In this document: positions 1 through 9,112 of the stretch, one piece after another
Position numbering within the stretch: the first letter of the stretch is position 1
Layout of the letters: the number at the start of each line of letters is the position of its first letter
Assembly (NCBI GenBank): GCA_028824015.1
Contig: JAPPFC010000056.1
Span: forward strand, 1-32,162
DNA: 32,162 nucleotides
Reading direction: 5' to 3'
Origin: a bacterium
GTDB taxonomy: Bacteria > Actinomycetota > Acidimicrobiia > Spongiisociales > ZC4RG35
The notes under the pieces: generated by a model
What the model saw: the letters and a program-made list of their open reading frames with translations, nothing else
The model's database searches: none
Told to the model about the DNA's origin: nothing
Translations under genes and position numbers: made by a program

Positions 1-51
1 TGATGACGTCGCCGGTTGTGATCTCGGTTCCGGCGGGGGGATCGGTGGTGA
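1..51. repeat. Exact 51-nt direct repeat, copy 1 (encodes PASTA segment)
   Basis: These 51 bases recur without mismatch at 226-276, 225 bp away. That is exactly 75 codons, one PASTA repeat unit of the penicillin-binding protein. The identical DNA inside otherwise diverged repeats points to recent internal duplication or conversion. Confidence 0.9.
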
Positions 52-2740
52 TCACTCTTTCGGCTTCGAGTTGGGCGTGAGGTGCGTACACGGGCTCGGC
101 TACGATCGCGATGCCGGTTCGGAGTTCGAGTTGGCGGATTGCCTCGAGGGTCTCCTCGAGGGTGAGGCCGGTCCAGTCGGGGAGCGGGATGTCGGTGGGG
201 ATCTCGCCGTTGGAGAGGGTGATGGTGATGACGTCGCCGGTTGTGATCTCGGTTCCGGCGGGGGGATCGGTGGTGACTACGAGGTCGGCTTCCAGTAGGA
301 GATGCGGTGTGTACACCGTCTCCAGGATGACCAGGAGACCGGCTTCCTGCTCCATTGAACGGGCGCTGTCCAGGACCTCGTGGATCGAGAGGCCGGTCCA
401 GTAGGGGACGAGGCCGCTGGGAGGCGTTCCGGTGGAGACCTCCAGCGTGATCCGGTCGGCCTGGAGAGCGTCCGAGCGGGGAGGCGGGTCCTGGGAGAGA
501 ACCTCCCCGGCAGGGGCCTCCGAGTCCACATCGACGATCTCCCAGTTGAGACGGGAGTTGACCAGAGTGCTCTGGGCGGTCTCGAGATCCAGCCCGATCA
601 CCTGTGGGACCGAGGTTGCCGGACGCAGCCGGTAACGGCTCAGTCCTGGGGGGTCGGGCGGGAACCCGGTCGCCACCACATCCTCAAGCATGACTTCCAT
701 GAACTCCGCCCAGATGGGAGCGGGCACCGACCCTCCGTACACCCGGCGGTAGTGCTCTCCGCCGATGACCACGTTCTCGAGGGGAATCTGGTTGTGCTCA
801 TAGCCGACCCAGACCGCGGTGGTGTGAGTCGGGACGAAGCCCACAAACCACGCGTCGCGGAACCCCTGGTGGGTCCCGGTCTTTCCTCCTTGGGGGCGTC
901 CTATGGAAGCTCGCGACCCGGTTCCCTCCGGTGTCGGGACTTTCTCCAAAGGAATGCGCGCCGCCGCGAAGGCGGCCGGATCTCCATTGCTCTGGTGCTC
1001 CACCTCGTGCTCGTAGAGAATCCTGGAGTCGGCCGAGACAATTCGGGAGATGATGTAGGGGGAGGCCCATTGCCCATTGGTGGCGAAATTGGAGTATGCC
1101 GACGCCATTTCCAGGGGGCTCACCGCTCCGGTGCCCAGCACGATGGAGAGCACCTGCGGCAGATCGGACTCGATGCCCAACCGGTGGGCCACTTCCGCCA
1201 CCTTGGATGGCCCGATCATCTCCGAGATCTGTGCGTACACCGTGTTGATGGACGCACTGGTGGCGTCGGCCAATGTCAATACTCCGTAATTCCGGGTTCC
1301 CACGTTGCGCACCGACCAGATGTCGGAGTCTTCAACGCATATTGTCGGACACTGGATCTCGATGTTGGGCGGAGCTGGGAAAGCGGTTCCCAGAGATATG
1401 TCGCGTTCCAGTGCGCCCAGGAGGGCGAAGGGCTTCATGCTGGATCCGGGGTTTCGCCGACCCTGGATCGCCAGGTCGAATTGGATGAAGTCGAACGGCA
1501 GGCCGGAAGCCATGACCTTCACCGCCCCGGTGAGATTGTCCACGGTGACGATCGAACCGGTGGGGGCGCAGGAGTGTTCCGTGGCGTAGCTCTCCAGGTA
1601 TGACAGGGGGTCCGAGGGAAACAGTTCCTGGCACAGGAGCACGTTCTGCTGGTAGTCAGGGAGAGGCAGCCATCCTTCCAGGACCCGGTAGGCCTCCCTC
1701 TGGAGGGCGAGGTCTACGGTGGTCTCGATACGTAGTCCCCCTCCGCCCTGACACTCCGGATTGTCGGCGGCGCACCCGAAGATGGCCTTCTTTCGCTGCT
1801 CGGGCGTGTCACCCAGGAAGGCGAAACGAGCATCGTAGAGAAGTTGCCGGTTGACCTCCGCCACCACATGATCCGCCTCGCCGCGGAATGGGACGTGCTC
1901 TGCCACCTCGAGGGGTGCGTTCTTGGCAATCTCGGCCTCTTCGGCTTCCACCCAGCCGTTCTCCACCATCTGATCGATGATCAGGTTGCGACGGTCGGTT
2001 GTCCGTTCGGGGCGCACCCGAGGGTTGTAGAAGGCGGGGTTCCGGATCAACACCGCCAGGGTTGCCGCCTCCTCCAGGGTGATCTTCTCCAACGGCTTGG
2101 CGAAGAACTCCCGGGAGGCGGTGCTCACTCCGTAGGCGCCCGACCCGAAATACACCGAGTTGAGATAGAACTCCAGGATCTGGTCCTTCTCGTAGGTCCT
2201 CTCCAGGTCCGTGGAGACGAAGGCCTCCCGGATCTTGCGCTCTATGGTTACGTCGTCCCCCACAAAGTGGTTCTTTGCCACCTGCTGGGTGATGGTGGAC
2301 CCGCCCAGATTGGTCTGGTAGAGGAAGTTGTACACGGCGGTCCGGGCGATGGCGGTGAAGTCCACTCCCTCGTGCTCGTAGAAGTCGTCATCCTCGGCTG
2401 CCAGCACCGCGTGGATCACCACCTCGGGGATCTGTGCTATGGGTAGGGGTTCGGAGACCCGCCCGTCGTGCAACTCAGCCAGGAGTTCTCCGTCGGAGGC
2501 GTAGACCCTGGAGACCCGGGACAGGTCGGGGAGGGTGAGGTCAATCGTCGATACGTCAGGGTCCAGCCTTCCGGTCACCTCTTCGAAGACCCCGTATACG
2601 GCCGTGACCCCCAGGAAGGCGATGAGCACTCCCCAGCCTGCCGTTATCACGACAATCGCCAGGAGACCTGCCAGGGACGGCATCCACCGGTCCCTGCGGT
2701 CCTGAGCTTCGGCGCGGTGAAAGGGTGATGGGCGGAGCAC
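1..2740 (-). CDS. Class A penicillin-binding protein (transglycosylase/transpeptidase) with C-terminal PASTA repeats, partial
   Basis: Bifunctional peptidoglycan synthase: a GT51 domain polymerises lipid II glycan and a transpeptidase domain cross-links stem peptides outside the membrane. Numbered from GTG 2740, which follows an in-frame TAA directly, the visible 913 residues show a basic cytoplasmic tail, one membrane helix (about 20-45), GT51 motifs [10 protein letters not shown] (about 117) and [12 protein letters not shown], then the transpeptidase triad: SSMK (S433), SIN (S497) and KTGT (K620). From about residue 705 there are two complete PASTA-like repeats and a third that runs off the window edge, so the C-terminus is missing. 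PASTA domains usually bind muropeptide or beta-lactam. ATG 2683 is an alternative start just before the membrane helix. The gene diverges from the mutase gene. Family assignment is firm; the start is uncertain. Confidence 0.95.
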   Translation of the reverse strand, partial: MLRPSPFHRAEAQDRRDRWMPSLAGLLAIVVITAGWGVLIAFLGVTAVYGVFEEVTGRLDPDVSTIDLTLPDLSRVSRVYASDGELLAELHDGRVSEPLPIAQIPEVVIHAVLAAEDDDFYEHEGVDFTAIARTAVYNFLYQTNLGGSTITQQVAKNHFVGDDVTIERKIREAFVSTDLERTYEKDQILEFYLNSVYFGSGAYGVSTASREFFAKPLEKITLEEAATLAVLIRNPAFYNPRVRPERTTDRRNLIIDQMVENGWVEAEEAEIAKNAPLEVAEHVPFRGEADHVVAEVNRQLLYDARFAFLGDTPEQRKKAIFGCAADNPECQGGGGLRIETTVDLALQREAYRVLEGWLPLPDYQQNVLLCQELFPSDPLSYLESYATEHSCAPTGSIVTVDNLTGAVKVMASGLPFDFIQFDLAIQGRRNPGSSMKPFALLGALERDISLGTAFPAPPNIEIQCPTICVEDSDIWSVRNVGTRNYGVLTLADATSASINTVYAQISEMIGPSKVAEVAHRLGIESDLPQVLSIVLGTGAVSPLEMASAYSNFATNGQWASPYIISRIVSADSRILYEHEVEHQSNGDPAAFAAARIPLEKVPTPEGTGSRASIGRPQGGKTGTHQGFRDAWFVGFVPTHTTAVWVGYEHNQIPLENVVIGGEHYRRVYGGSVPAPIWAEFMEVMLEDVVATGFPPDPPGLSRYRLRPATSVPQVIGLDLETAQSTLVNSRLNWEIVDVDSEAPAGEVLSQDPPPRSDALQADRITLEVSTGTPPSGLVPYWTGLSIHEVLDSARSMEQEAGLLVILETVYTPHLLLEADLVVTTDPPAGTEITTGDVITITLSNGEIPTDIPLPDWTGLTLEETLEAIRQLELRTGIAIVAEPVYAPHAQLEAERVITTDPPAGTEITTGDVI
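226..276. repeat. Exact 51-nt direct repeat, copy 2 (encodes PASTA segment)
   Basis: Second copy of the repeat at 1-51. On the minus strand it encodes the end of a PASTA unit with the core [16 protein letters not shown]. Bases flanking it differ between the two copies. Confidence 0.9.
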
Positions 2741-2767
2741 TTACAAGATCCAGGACGGCGGAGAAGG

Positions 2768-2773
2768 TACGAT
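2768..2773 (+). promoter_or_regulatory. Possible -10 box (TACGAT) for the mutase gene
   Basis: A TAnnnT hexamer lies 30 nt before the mutase ATG in the 63-bp divergent gap shared with the penicillin-binding protein gene. It would give a leader of about 24 nt carrying GAGG- and GGGG-type purine stretches. No convincing -35 element is visible. Confidence 0.35.
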
Positions 2774-2803
2774 TCCTATGACAACCGCGAGGATATAGGG
2801 GTT

Positions 2804-4363
2804 ATGGAAGAAACCGTTACCACCCCGGGAGGAATAGTCACCGAGGAGGTCTACTCAGGGCCTGTTGACGCCTCCCGGCTGGGCATGCCCGGGGAGTATC
2901 CCTTTACCCGCGGCCCCTATCCCTCCATGTATCGGCGCCGCCTCTGGACCATGCGCCAGTATGCCGGATTCGGAACGGCGGAGACTTCCAACCAACGGTT
3001 TCACGCTCTGCTGGCGGCGGGCCAGACCGGGCTGTCGGTGGCATTCGACCTCCCCACCCAGATGGGCCTCGATTCAGACCACCCCCTTGCCAGGGGAGAG
3101 GTGGGACGGGTGGGTGTGGCCATCGACACCCTGGGGGATATGCACAGGCTGCTGGGAGGCCTGCCTCTCGGGGAGGTCTCCACCTCCATGACCATCAACG
3201 CCACGGCTCCGATCCTCCTGCTGCTCTATGAACTGGTGGCCGAGGCCCAGGGCGTTCGGTCTCACCAGTTGCGGGGCACCGTGCAAAACGACATCCTCAA
3301 GGAGTACATCGCCCGGGGCACCTACATCTATCCTCCCGGCCCTTCCATGAGGCTGGTGACCGATCTGATCTCCTATGCCTCCCGGCATCTTCCCCTGTGG
3401 AACCCCATCTCGGTCTCGGGATATCACATTCGCGAAGCAGGGGCCACGGCGCCCGAAGAGCTGGCCTTCACCATCGCCAACGGCGCCGCCTATGTGCGGG
3501 CGGCGATCCGCGCGGGGTTGGCGGTGGATGACTTTGCCGCTCGGATCTCCTTTTTCTGGAACAGTCACAGCCACCTGTTCGAAGAAGCGGCAAAGTTCCG
3601 GGCTGCCAGAAGGGTGTGGGCTCGTTTGATGAAGGAGGTCTTCGGCGCCAGGACTCCTGCTTCCCTCCGGATGCGTTTTCACGCCCAGACCGCCGGGAGC
3701 AGCCTCACTGCCCACCAGCCGGAGAACAACATCGTCCGGACCACGGTCCAAGCCCTGGCGGCGGTGCTGGGAGGCACCCAGTCTCTCCACACCAATGGCT
3801 TCGATGAGGCACTGAGCCTTCCCACCGAGCATTCCGCCACTCTTGCCCTGCGCACCCAGCAGATCCTCGCCCACGAGTCGGGAACAACCGATACCGTGGA
3901 TCCCCTGGCGGGCTCCTACTACGTGGAGGCTCTGACCGACGCCCTGGAAGAGGAGGCCAACCGGTTGCTGGAAGAGATCGAGGCCAGGGGGGGAGCGGTG
4001 CAGGCGGTGGAGTGGATGCAATCCCGCATCGAGGAATCCGCATACAGGACTGCCCGCCGAATCGAGGATGGATCTACTACCGTGGTGGGGGTGAACAGGT
4101 ACCGAGACGATGATTCCCCCGAACCTGCCATCAGCCGCACCGATCCGGCCTTGGAGAGGTCCCAGCAGGAGAGGTTGGCTCTCCACCGGGCCGAACGCGA
4201 TCAAACAGCGGTGGACGGCTCCCTGCAGACCCTGGGACGAACAGCCCGAGGTGAGGAGAACCTCATGTATCCCATGAGGGAGGCGTTGGCCGCAGGCGCC
4301 ACGCTGGGGGAGGTCTCCGGTGTCCTGCGGGAGGCTTTCGGCGTCCATCGGCCCGGATCATGA
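2804..4363 (+). CDS. Methylmalonyl-CoA mutase large (catalytic) subunit, without B12-binding domain
   Basis: Adenosylcobalamin-dependent acyl-CoA mutase, TIM-barrel subunit of 519 residues; converts (R)-methylmalonyl-CoA to succinyl-CoA in propionate-type carbon use. Signatures include [10 protein letters not shown] (51-60), the [17 protein letters not shown] stretch and [11 protein letters not shown] (205-215). Residues equivalent to Tyr89, Arg207 and His244 of the Propionibacterium enzyme are present as Y53, R171 and H208, with the same spacings of 118 and 37. Isobutyryl-CoA mutases carry Phe and Gln at the first two, so methylmalonyl-type specificity is favoured. The protein stops before the C-terminal B12 domain (the DxHxxG region) of single-chain enzymes, so a separate small subunit must be encoded elsewhere; none is visible here. 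The stop overlaps the next start (ATGA), indicating coupled translation with the flavoprotein gene. Confidence 0.92.
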   Translation: MEETVTTPGGIVTEEVYSGPVDASRLGMPGEYPFTRGPYPSMYRRRLWTMRQYAGFGTAETSNQRFHALLAAGQTGLSVAFDLPTQMGLDSDHPLARGEVGRVGVAIDTLGDMHRLLGGLPLGEVSTSMTINATAPILLLLYELVAEAQGVRSHQLRGTVQNDILKEYIARGTYIYPPGPSMRLVTDLISYASRHLPLWNPISVSGYHIREAGATAPEELAFTIANGAAYVRAAIRAGLAVDDFAARISFFWNSHSHLFEEAAKFRAARRVWARLMKEVFGARTPASLRMRFHAQTAGSSLTAHQPENNIVRTTVQALAAVLGGTQSLHTNGFDEALSLPTEHSATLALRTQQILAHESGTTDTVDPLAGSYYVEALTDALEEEANRLLEEIEARGGAVQAVEWMQSRIEESAYRTARRIEDGSTTVVGVNRYRDDDSPEPAISRTDPALERSQQERLALHRAERDQTAVDGSLQTLGRTARGEENLMYPMREALAAGATLGEVSGVLREAFGVHRPGS

Positions 4364-5733
4364 CCTTTCTGGCTTCCGGCGAGGGCCCGACCTTTGTGAT
4401 CGTTGGAGGGGGACCGGCCGGTGTGAGCGCAGCCACCACCGCCGCATCCCTGGGCGCCAGGGTGGTCCTGGTGGAGGACTCCGTGGTGGGAGGAGGCGCC
4501 CACCTTTGGGACTGCATCCCCTCCAAGACCATGGCCGCCACCGCGGCTACCAAGGACCTGATCGACAAAGCCGCCAGGATGGGAGTGGTTGCCGGATCGG
4601 CGCGAGTCGACCAAAACCAGTTGGCAGAGAGGATCAGGACCATCTGGAGCGACATCAACATCGGTTTCATGGAGTTGCTGCTCTCCCAGGATGTGCAGAT
4701 AATCAGGGGCCGGGGTAGTTTCATCGGCCCCAATCGCGTGTCCGTGGAAACCCAGGAGGGAACCCGGGAATTCGACTTCGACTTCGGCCTCGTCTCCACG
4801 GGCTCCTTTCCCCGGGTTCCGGACTGGGCCCCGGTGGATGGAGAGCGGGTGCTCACCACCCGGCACGCCTACGACCTGGATGTGGTCCCCAGCCATCTGG
4901 TGATAGTGGGCTCGGGAGTGACCGGGGTGGAGTTCACCCACATCTTCAAGTCCCTGGGAAGCGAGGTGACCCTGGTGGTGAGCCGCCAGCAGATACTTCC
5001 CCACCGAGACCCCGAGGTGGCGGCGGTGCTGCAGAACGACTTCCTGGAGAAAGGGGTGAAACTGGTCATCGGCGCATATGCCAGCGCCACTCATCTCACG
5101 GACAACGGTGTGTTGGTGGAGTGTGACGACGGGCGCCGGATGGAAGGAAGCCACATGCTGCTGGCGGTCGGATCGATACCCCTCACCAGGGGAATCGGCC
5201 TCGAAGAAGCAGGAGTGCGTCTCAACCGGGCGGGCTTCGTGCAGGTGGACGCCTACCAGCGCAGCTCCGTTCGTCACATCTATGCCGCCGGCGACTGCTG
5301 CGGCAAGATGCCGCTCTCCTCGGTGGCGGCCCAGCAGGGCCGCAAGATCGCCCGCCACGCTCTCGGGTATCCCGTGTCGCCGCTGGACTATTCCAACGTG
5401 GCGGCTGCGGTGTTCACCTCGCCCGAGATCGCCTCGGTGGGACTGGAGGACGTCACGGCCGCCGCGGAGGGCCGCAAGGTGCGGACCACCAAGGTCCCGT
5501 TCGCGGCCAATCCACGGAGTGTCCTGCAAGGAAGGGAAGAGGGATTCGTGAAGGTGATCTCCGATCCGGCCACCCGGGTGGTGCTGGGAGGCACCATCGT
5601 GGGGCACCGCGCCTCCGATCTGATCGGAATCGTGGCTCTGGCCGTACAGGCGGATGTCACCATCGACAACCTGGTGGAAACCCTCATGGTGCATCCCTCG
5701 CTGTCAGAGAGCATCACCGACGCCGCCGAGTAG
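4360..5733 (+). CDS. LpdA-like FAD/NAD(P)-dependent oxidoreductase (dihydrolipoamide dehydrogenase family, one redox Cys missing)
   Basis: Two-dinucleotide-binding flavoprotein of 457 residues. It has an N-terminal FAD motif GGGPAG (16-21), a central NAD(P) Rossmann motif [10 protein letters not shown] (about 184-193), a second FAD motif IYAAGDCCG (about 306-314) and a C-terminal dimerisation domain ending in HPSLSE. In lipoamide dehydrogenases the active disulfide is C-x4-C before IPSK. Here the first Cys is Ala47 and only C52 of CIPSK remains. The same arrangement is known in Mycobacterium tuberculosis LpdA, which lacks lipoamide dehydrogenase activity and reduces quinones with NAD(P)H. A quinone reductase or transhydrogenase-like role is therefore more likely than a role in a 2-oxoacid dehydrogenase complex. 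The ATG overlaps the mutase stop by 4 nt. The true electron acceptor is unknown. Confidence 0.88.
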   Translation: MTFLASGEGPTFVIVGGGPAGVSAATTAASLGARVVLVEDSVVGGGAHLWDCIPSKTMAATAATKDLIDKAARMGVVAGSARVDQNQLAERIRTIWSDINIGFMELLLSQDVQIIRGRGSFIGPNRVSVETQEGTREFDFDFGLVSTGSFPRVPDWAPVDGERVLTTRHAYDLDVVPSHLVIVGSGVTGVEFTHIFKSLGSEVTLVVSRQQILPHRDPEVAAVLQNDFLEKGVKLVIGAYASATHLTDNGVLVECDDGRRMEGSHMLLAVGSIPLTRGIGLEEAGVRLNRAGFVQVDAYQRSSVRHIYAAGDCCGKMPLSSVAAQQGRKIARHALGYPVSPLDYSNVAAAVFTSPEIASVGLEDVTAAAEGRKVRTTKVPFAANPRSVLQGREEGFVKVISDPATRVVLGGTIVGHRASDLIGIVALAVQADVTIDNLVETLMVHPSLSESITDAAE

Positions 5734-5789
5734 TGCTCTCCGGGCGGAGGCAAGGTACCTTTTCAGCCGCCGGGAGGCTGGGCCCGAGG

Positions 5790-5795
5790 TAGCAT
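5790..5795 (+). promoter_or_regulatory. Possible -10 box (TAGCAT) for pafA
   Basis: TAnnnT hexamer 9 nt before the pafA ATG. Transcription would begin within two or three bases of the start codon, giving a nearly leaderless mRNA. No Shine-Dalgarno sequence sits at the usual distance. Confidence 0.45.
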
Positions 5796-5804
5796 TTTCT
5801 TCAG

Positions 5805-7160
5805 ATGGAACGGCGTATTTTCGGGTTGGAGAGCGAGTACGGCGTTACCTTCACCCTGCGGGGCCAACGGCGGCTCAGTCCCGATGAGGTTGCCCGCTAT
5901 TTGTTCAGGAGAGTTGTGAGTTGGGGGCGTTCCTCCAATGTCTTTCTGGAGAACGGCGCCCGGCTCTACCTGGATGTCGGCTCGCATCCCGAGTACGCCA
6001 CCCCGGAGTGCGACACGATAGAGGATGTGATCATCTACGATCGGGCGGGTGAGCGGTTCCTGGAGAGTCTTATCAACTCCGCCGAGGACCGTCTCTCCGC
6101 CGAGGGGGTCAAGGGCCAGGTCTTCCTGTTCAAGAACAACACCGACTCGGCCGGGAACAGCTACGGATGTCATGAGAATTACCTGATCAGCCGCGCCAAG
6201 GACTTCGACCGGACGGTGAGCATCCTCCTGCCCTTCCTCGTCACGCGACAGATCTTTCTGGGAGCGGGAAAGCTCCATCAGACCTCTCGACAGGCCACCT
6301 ACTCGATAGCCCAACGAGCCGACCACATCTGGGAAGGGATCTCGTCTGCGACGACCCGCAGTCGCCCCATCATCAACACCCGGGATGAGCCCCACGCCGA
6401 TGCGGAGATGTACCGGCGGCTGCATCTCATCGCCGGCGACTCCAACATGAGCGAATACGCCACCTTCGTCAAGATCGGGACGATGCTGGCGCTCCTGCAG
6501 ATGATCGAGGGCGATGCCACCTTCCGCGACCTCACGCTGGAGAACCCCATCAAGGCCATCCGCCAGATCTCCCACGACCTGACCTGTTCCACAAACGTGC
6601 GGCTGAAGAACGGAAGGCTGATGTCGGCTTTGGACATACAGTGGGAGTACTTCGACAGGGTGACGCGGTATGCGCAGGGCCCCGGGTTCCCACCGGAGGT
6701 CCAGCGGGCGGTGGACCGCTGGGAGCACTTGCTGACCGGTCTGGAGAAAGACCCCCTCAGCCTCGACCGGGAGGTGGATTGGGTGATAAAATACCGGTTG
6801 CTGGAGGAGTACCGGGAGCGGAGAGGGATCTCGGAAAAGGATGCCCGACTGGCCATGGTGGATCTTTCCTACCACGATGTGGACACCGGTCGCGGGCTCT
6901 ATTACATGTTGGAGAGGCACGATTTGGTCGACAAGGTAGTCACCGACGAACAGGTATCCCGGGCTCAGACCAGGCCCCCCCAGACCACTCGCGCCCGCCT
7001 GCGGGGCGCTTTCATCAAAGCGGCCAAGGCGCGTCGCCGGGACTTCGCGGTGGACTGGATGCACCTCAAGTTGAACGACCAGACCCAACAGACCGTGTTG
7101 TGCAAGGACCCGTTCCGCTCCCATGACGAGCGGATCGAGCGGTTCATCGAATCCTTGTAG
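5805..7160 (+). CDS. pafA: Pup--protein ligase PafA
   Basis: ATP-dependent ligase that joins the C-terminal glutamate of Pup to substrate lysines, marking proteins for the actinobacterial proteasome. The 451-residue length matches the family. The N-terminal glutamine-synthetase-like motif GLESEYGV carries E9, a metal/ATP ligand. [16 protein letters not shown] (56-70) carries D57, equivalent to the catalytic Asp of the M. tuberculosis enzyme. [13 protein letters not shown] and [13 protein letters not shown] are further PafA/Dop family motifs. It heads a pafA-pafB-pafC run with 16 nt to pafB. pup, prcA, prcB, mpa/arc and dop are not in this window. PafA is distinguished from the depupylase Dop by the absence of the Dop-specific loop in the N-terminal region and by the pafBC context. 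Confidence 0.95.
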   Translation: MERRIFGLESEYGVTFTLRGQRRLSPDEVARYLFRRVVSWGRSSNVFLENGARLYLDVGSHPEYATPECDTIEDVIIYDRAGERFLESLINSAEDRLSAEGVKGQVFLFKNNTDSAGNSYGCHENYLISRAKDFDRTVSILLPFLVTRQIFLGAGKLHQTSRQATYSIAQRADHIWEGISSATTRSRPIINTRDEPHADAEMYRRLHLIAGDSNMSEYATFVKIGTMLALLQMIEGDATFRDLTLENPIKAIRQISHDLTCSTNVRLKNGRLMSALDIQWEYFDRVTRYAQGPGFPPEVQRAVDRWEHLLTGLEKDPLSLDREVDWVIKYRLLEEYRERRGISEKDARLAMVDLSYHDVDTGRGLYYMLERHDLVDKVVTDEQVSRAQTRPPQTTRARLRGAFIKAAKARRRDFAVDWMHLKLNDQTQQTVLCKDPFRSHDERIERFIESL

Positions 7161-7176
7161 GAAGGGGGTCGGCGGG

Positions 7177-8112
7177 GTGAGAAAGAGGGAGCGTCTTCTC
7201 AATCTGCTGTGCCTGATGTGGTCGAGCAAACGCAGGTTCACCCGGGAGGAGATCTTTCGACTCATGGCGCCCTACCGCAGTTACGCGAACCCCGAGACGG
7301 CCAGGCGCACCTTCGAAAGAGACAAGAAGACCCTACGCCAGGTCGGGTTCGACATTCAAACCAGTCAGCCGGATCATGGACCCGCCACCTATATGCTGGC
7401 CCAGCCCACCAACGCCCTGGGAGAGATGGAACTCTCCGACGCTGAGCGGATGTCGCTGGCGGTGTCGGTGGCGATGGTGAAACTGGGCGGGGCCCTGTCG
7501 GTGGATCGCACCTTGGTCAAACTGGGCGCAGGCGCTCCGCCGGGAATGGCTCCGATGAATGTCGACATGGGCGAACTGGAGACGGGGAAGGTTGGTGAAC
7601 TTCTGAGGGCGGTTCAGACGCGTTCGCCCGTCTTCTTCGACTACAAGGGAAGCAGGCGAGAGCAGGTGGAGCCTCTCCGGATCGTCAACCGTCGCGGCCA
7701 GTGGTATGTGCAGGCGCGGGAAGGGGAGACGGTCAAGACCTTCCGGATCGACCGGCTGAGCGGCTTATGGGTCTCCCCCCGCGAAGACATGTACGATGTC
7801 CCACCCCTGGCGGAGGGAAGGAGCATTCTCACCGCCGAGCTATGGGAATTCGGATCCGAAGACGCCGTCGAGACCATCGTGCGTTTCGATGCGGCCGCAG
7901 CCTGGTATGTTCGACCTCGCATTCCCTCCTCGGCCCGGATTCGGGAGGAAGCCGACGGCTCCCTGACGGTGAATACCACGGTGACCAACCGGGCGGCCTT
8001 CTTTTTCTGGATGCTCGATTTTGGAGGAGACGGGGAGATCCTGGCTCCCGAATCTATGCGCAGGGGACTGGTGGAGTGGGTGAAGGGCTCATTGGAGGGC
8101 AACAAACCATGA
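7177..8112 (+). CDS. pafB: PafB-type WYL-domain transcriptional regulator
   Basis: DNA-binding regulator of 311 residues. The N-terminal winged helix-turn-helix lies at about 1-60 (RFTREEIFRLM, TARRTFERDKKTL) and a WYL domain at about 140-200 (IVNRRGQWYVQAR, KTFRIDRLSGL), followed by the WCX C-terminal part. In mycobacteria PafB and PafC act together to activate RecA-independent DNA-damage genes; the WYL domain is thought to sense a nucleic-acid ligand. I chose GTG 7177 because a strong purine-rich site (GAAGGGGG, 7161-7168) sits 8 nt upstream and the protein then begins VRKRERLLNLL as in homologues. An ATG at 7123 lies inside pafA. The stop overlaps the pafC start (ATGA). Confidence 0.92.
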   Translation: MRKRERLLNLLCLMWSSKRRFTREEIFRLMAPYRSYANPETARRTFERDKKTLRQVGFDIQTSQPDHGPATYMLAQPTNALGEMELSDAERMSLAVSVAMVKLGGALSVDRTLVKLGAGAPPGMAPMNVDMGELETGKVGELLRAVQTRSPVFFDYKGSRREQVEPLRIVNRRGQWYVQAREGETVKTFRIDRLSGLWVSPREDMYDVPPLAEGRSILTAELWEFGSEDAVETIVRFDAAAAWYVRPRIPSSARIREEADGSLTVNTTVTNRAAFFFWMLDFGGDGEILAPESMRRGLVEWVKGSLEGNKP

Positions 8113-9059
8113 CCTACGCGCAGCCGATGGGAGGACTTGGACGACTACTGATGGTGATCCCGTGGTTGATCAGGGAGAGGGAGGTCCCCATCGGGGAGAT
8201 GGAGCAGCGGTTTGCCATCAAACCCGAACAGCTTGTCAAGGACATGGAGGCGCTCAACGAGGTCGATTTCTTCGTCAGTCCCGAGCAGCGCTTCTCCGTG
8301 GAGATAACACCCGCCCACGTCAAGGTTCTGGAGGCGCCCGACTTCCCGGCCGCACCCGGATTCCTTCCCTTCGAAGCCTTGGCATGTCTGGTGGCGGCCA
8401 AGACGGCGCTGGAGATCAACCCGGAGGCGGCCGACCTGAGGTCGGCCGTGGGCAAACTGGAAGAAGCGGTCATGCCCCAGGCTGCGCCCGCTATCCGGAT
8501 TCTCTCGGCAGCGGGGGCCCCCTGGGTCAACCAACTGCGGGAGTGGGCGATGGAGCGACAGGTGGTCCGCCTGCGGTACCGTTCCACCGACAAGGGAGAA
8601 CTCTCCGACCGGGACGTGGAACCGTGGCAGGTGTACCAATGGCGGGGCACCTGGTACCTGTGGGGATTCAGCAGGACCAAGGACGAGCCTCGCCGCTACC
8701 GGGTGGACGGCATCCAGCGGGCTAGGCCGACCGGTGAGACCTTCGCGCCGCCCCGGCGACCGCATGCCCCGCCGACCAGTTACCAGCCGGCAGCTGGCGA
8801 CCACCGCATGGTGTTCTCGATCGGCCCCGAGAGCCGCTGGATTACCGAGTACTACTCCATGGGGATCCTGTCGGAAGAACCGGACGGGACCGCTCTGGCC
8901 GAGTTCTACACCAGGGACCCGCGGGTCGCCGCCCGATTGGCGCTGCGGCTCGGTCCCGGTATGAGAATCGTCGAGGGCCAAGCGGGTCGCAGGGAACTGG
9001 CGCAGTTGGCCGCGGAGGTGCTGGAGCGATATGGGGACGCCGCTGATCAGGGCGGGTAG
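8109..9059 (+). CDS. pafC: PafC-type WYL-domain transcriptional regulator
   Basis: Partner of PafB, 316 residues, translated from an ATG that overlaps the pafB stop by 4 nt. An N-terminal wHTH-like region (GRLLMVIPWLIREREVPIGE) is followed by a WYL domain around residue 175-205 (WRGTWYLWGFSRTKDEPRRY) and a C-terminal WCX-like portion. In other actinobacteria PafB and PafC are separate or fused and work as a heterodimeric activator of the DNA-damage response. The gene order after pafA matches that of mycobacteria, but no tatA/tatC follows here. Confidence 0.9.
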   Translation: MTYAQPMGGLGRLLMVIPWLIREREVPIGEMEQRFAIKPEQLVKDMEALNEVDFFVSPEQRFSVEITPAHVKVLEAPDFPAAPGFLPFEALACLVAAKTALEINPEAADLRSAVGKLEEAVMPQAAPAIRILSAAGAPWVNQLREWAMERQVVRLRYRSTDKGELSDRDVEPWQVYQWRGTWYLWGFSRTKDEPRRYRVDGIQRARPTGETFAPPRRPHAPPTSYQPAAGDHRMVFSIGPESRWITEYYSMGILSEEPDGTALAEFYTRDPRVAARLALRLGPGMRIVEGQAGRRELAQLAAEVLERYGDAADQGG

Positions 9060-9099
9060 GGCAACCGGGGAACGGGTCTCCGGGTCGCCCGCCGTGAGG

Positions 9100-9105
9100 T
9101 AAAAT
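9100..9105 (+). promoter_or_regulatory. -10 box (TAAAAT) positioned for a leaderless mRNA
   Basis: TAAAAT followed by exactly 7 nt and then the ATG of the molybdoenzyme gene, so the predicted transcript starts at or next to the start codon. It separates this gene from the pafABC operon. The same geometry occurs at 12178, 12148 (-) and 29450 (-). Confidence 0.6.
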
Positions 9106-9112
9106 CCCTGTC

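Noticed and set aside
380..1603. Long plus-strand open frame opposite the penicillin-binding protein gene
   Set aside because: The minus strand has every GT51 and transpeptidase motif in order; the plus frame has no recognisable motif and is a GC-rich antisense shadow.
3074..4348. Long minus-strand open frame opposite the mutase gene
   Set aside because: It mirrors a well-supported mutase in codon register, is rich in His, Gly and Arg, and has no family motif.
4201..5694. Minus-strand open frame of nearly 500 codons opposite the flavoprotein gene
   Set aside because: Antisense shadow spanning two genes; composition is His/Gly-rich with no domain signature.
7123..7176. Upstream ATG start for pafB
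   Set aside because: It lies inside pafA, encodes a Ser/Gly-rich stretch unlike PafB N-termini, and the GTG at 7177 has a much better ribosome site.
5763..7265. Minus-strand open frame of 500 codons opposite pafA
   Set aside because: PafA motifs are intact on the plus strand; the antisense frame has no recognisable motif.
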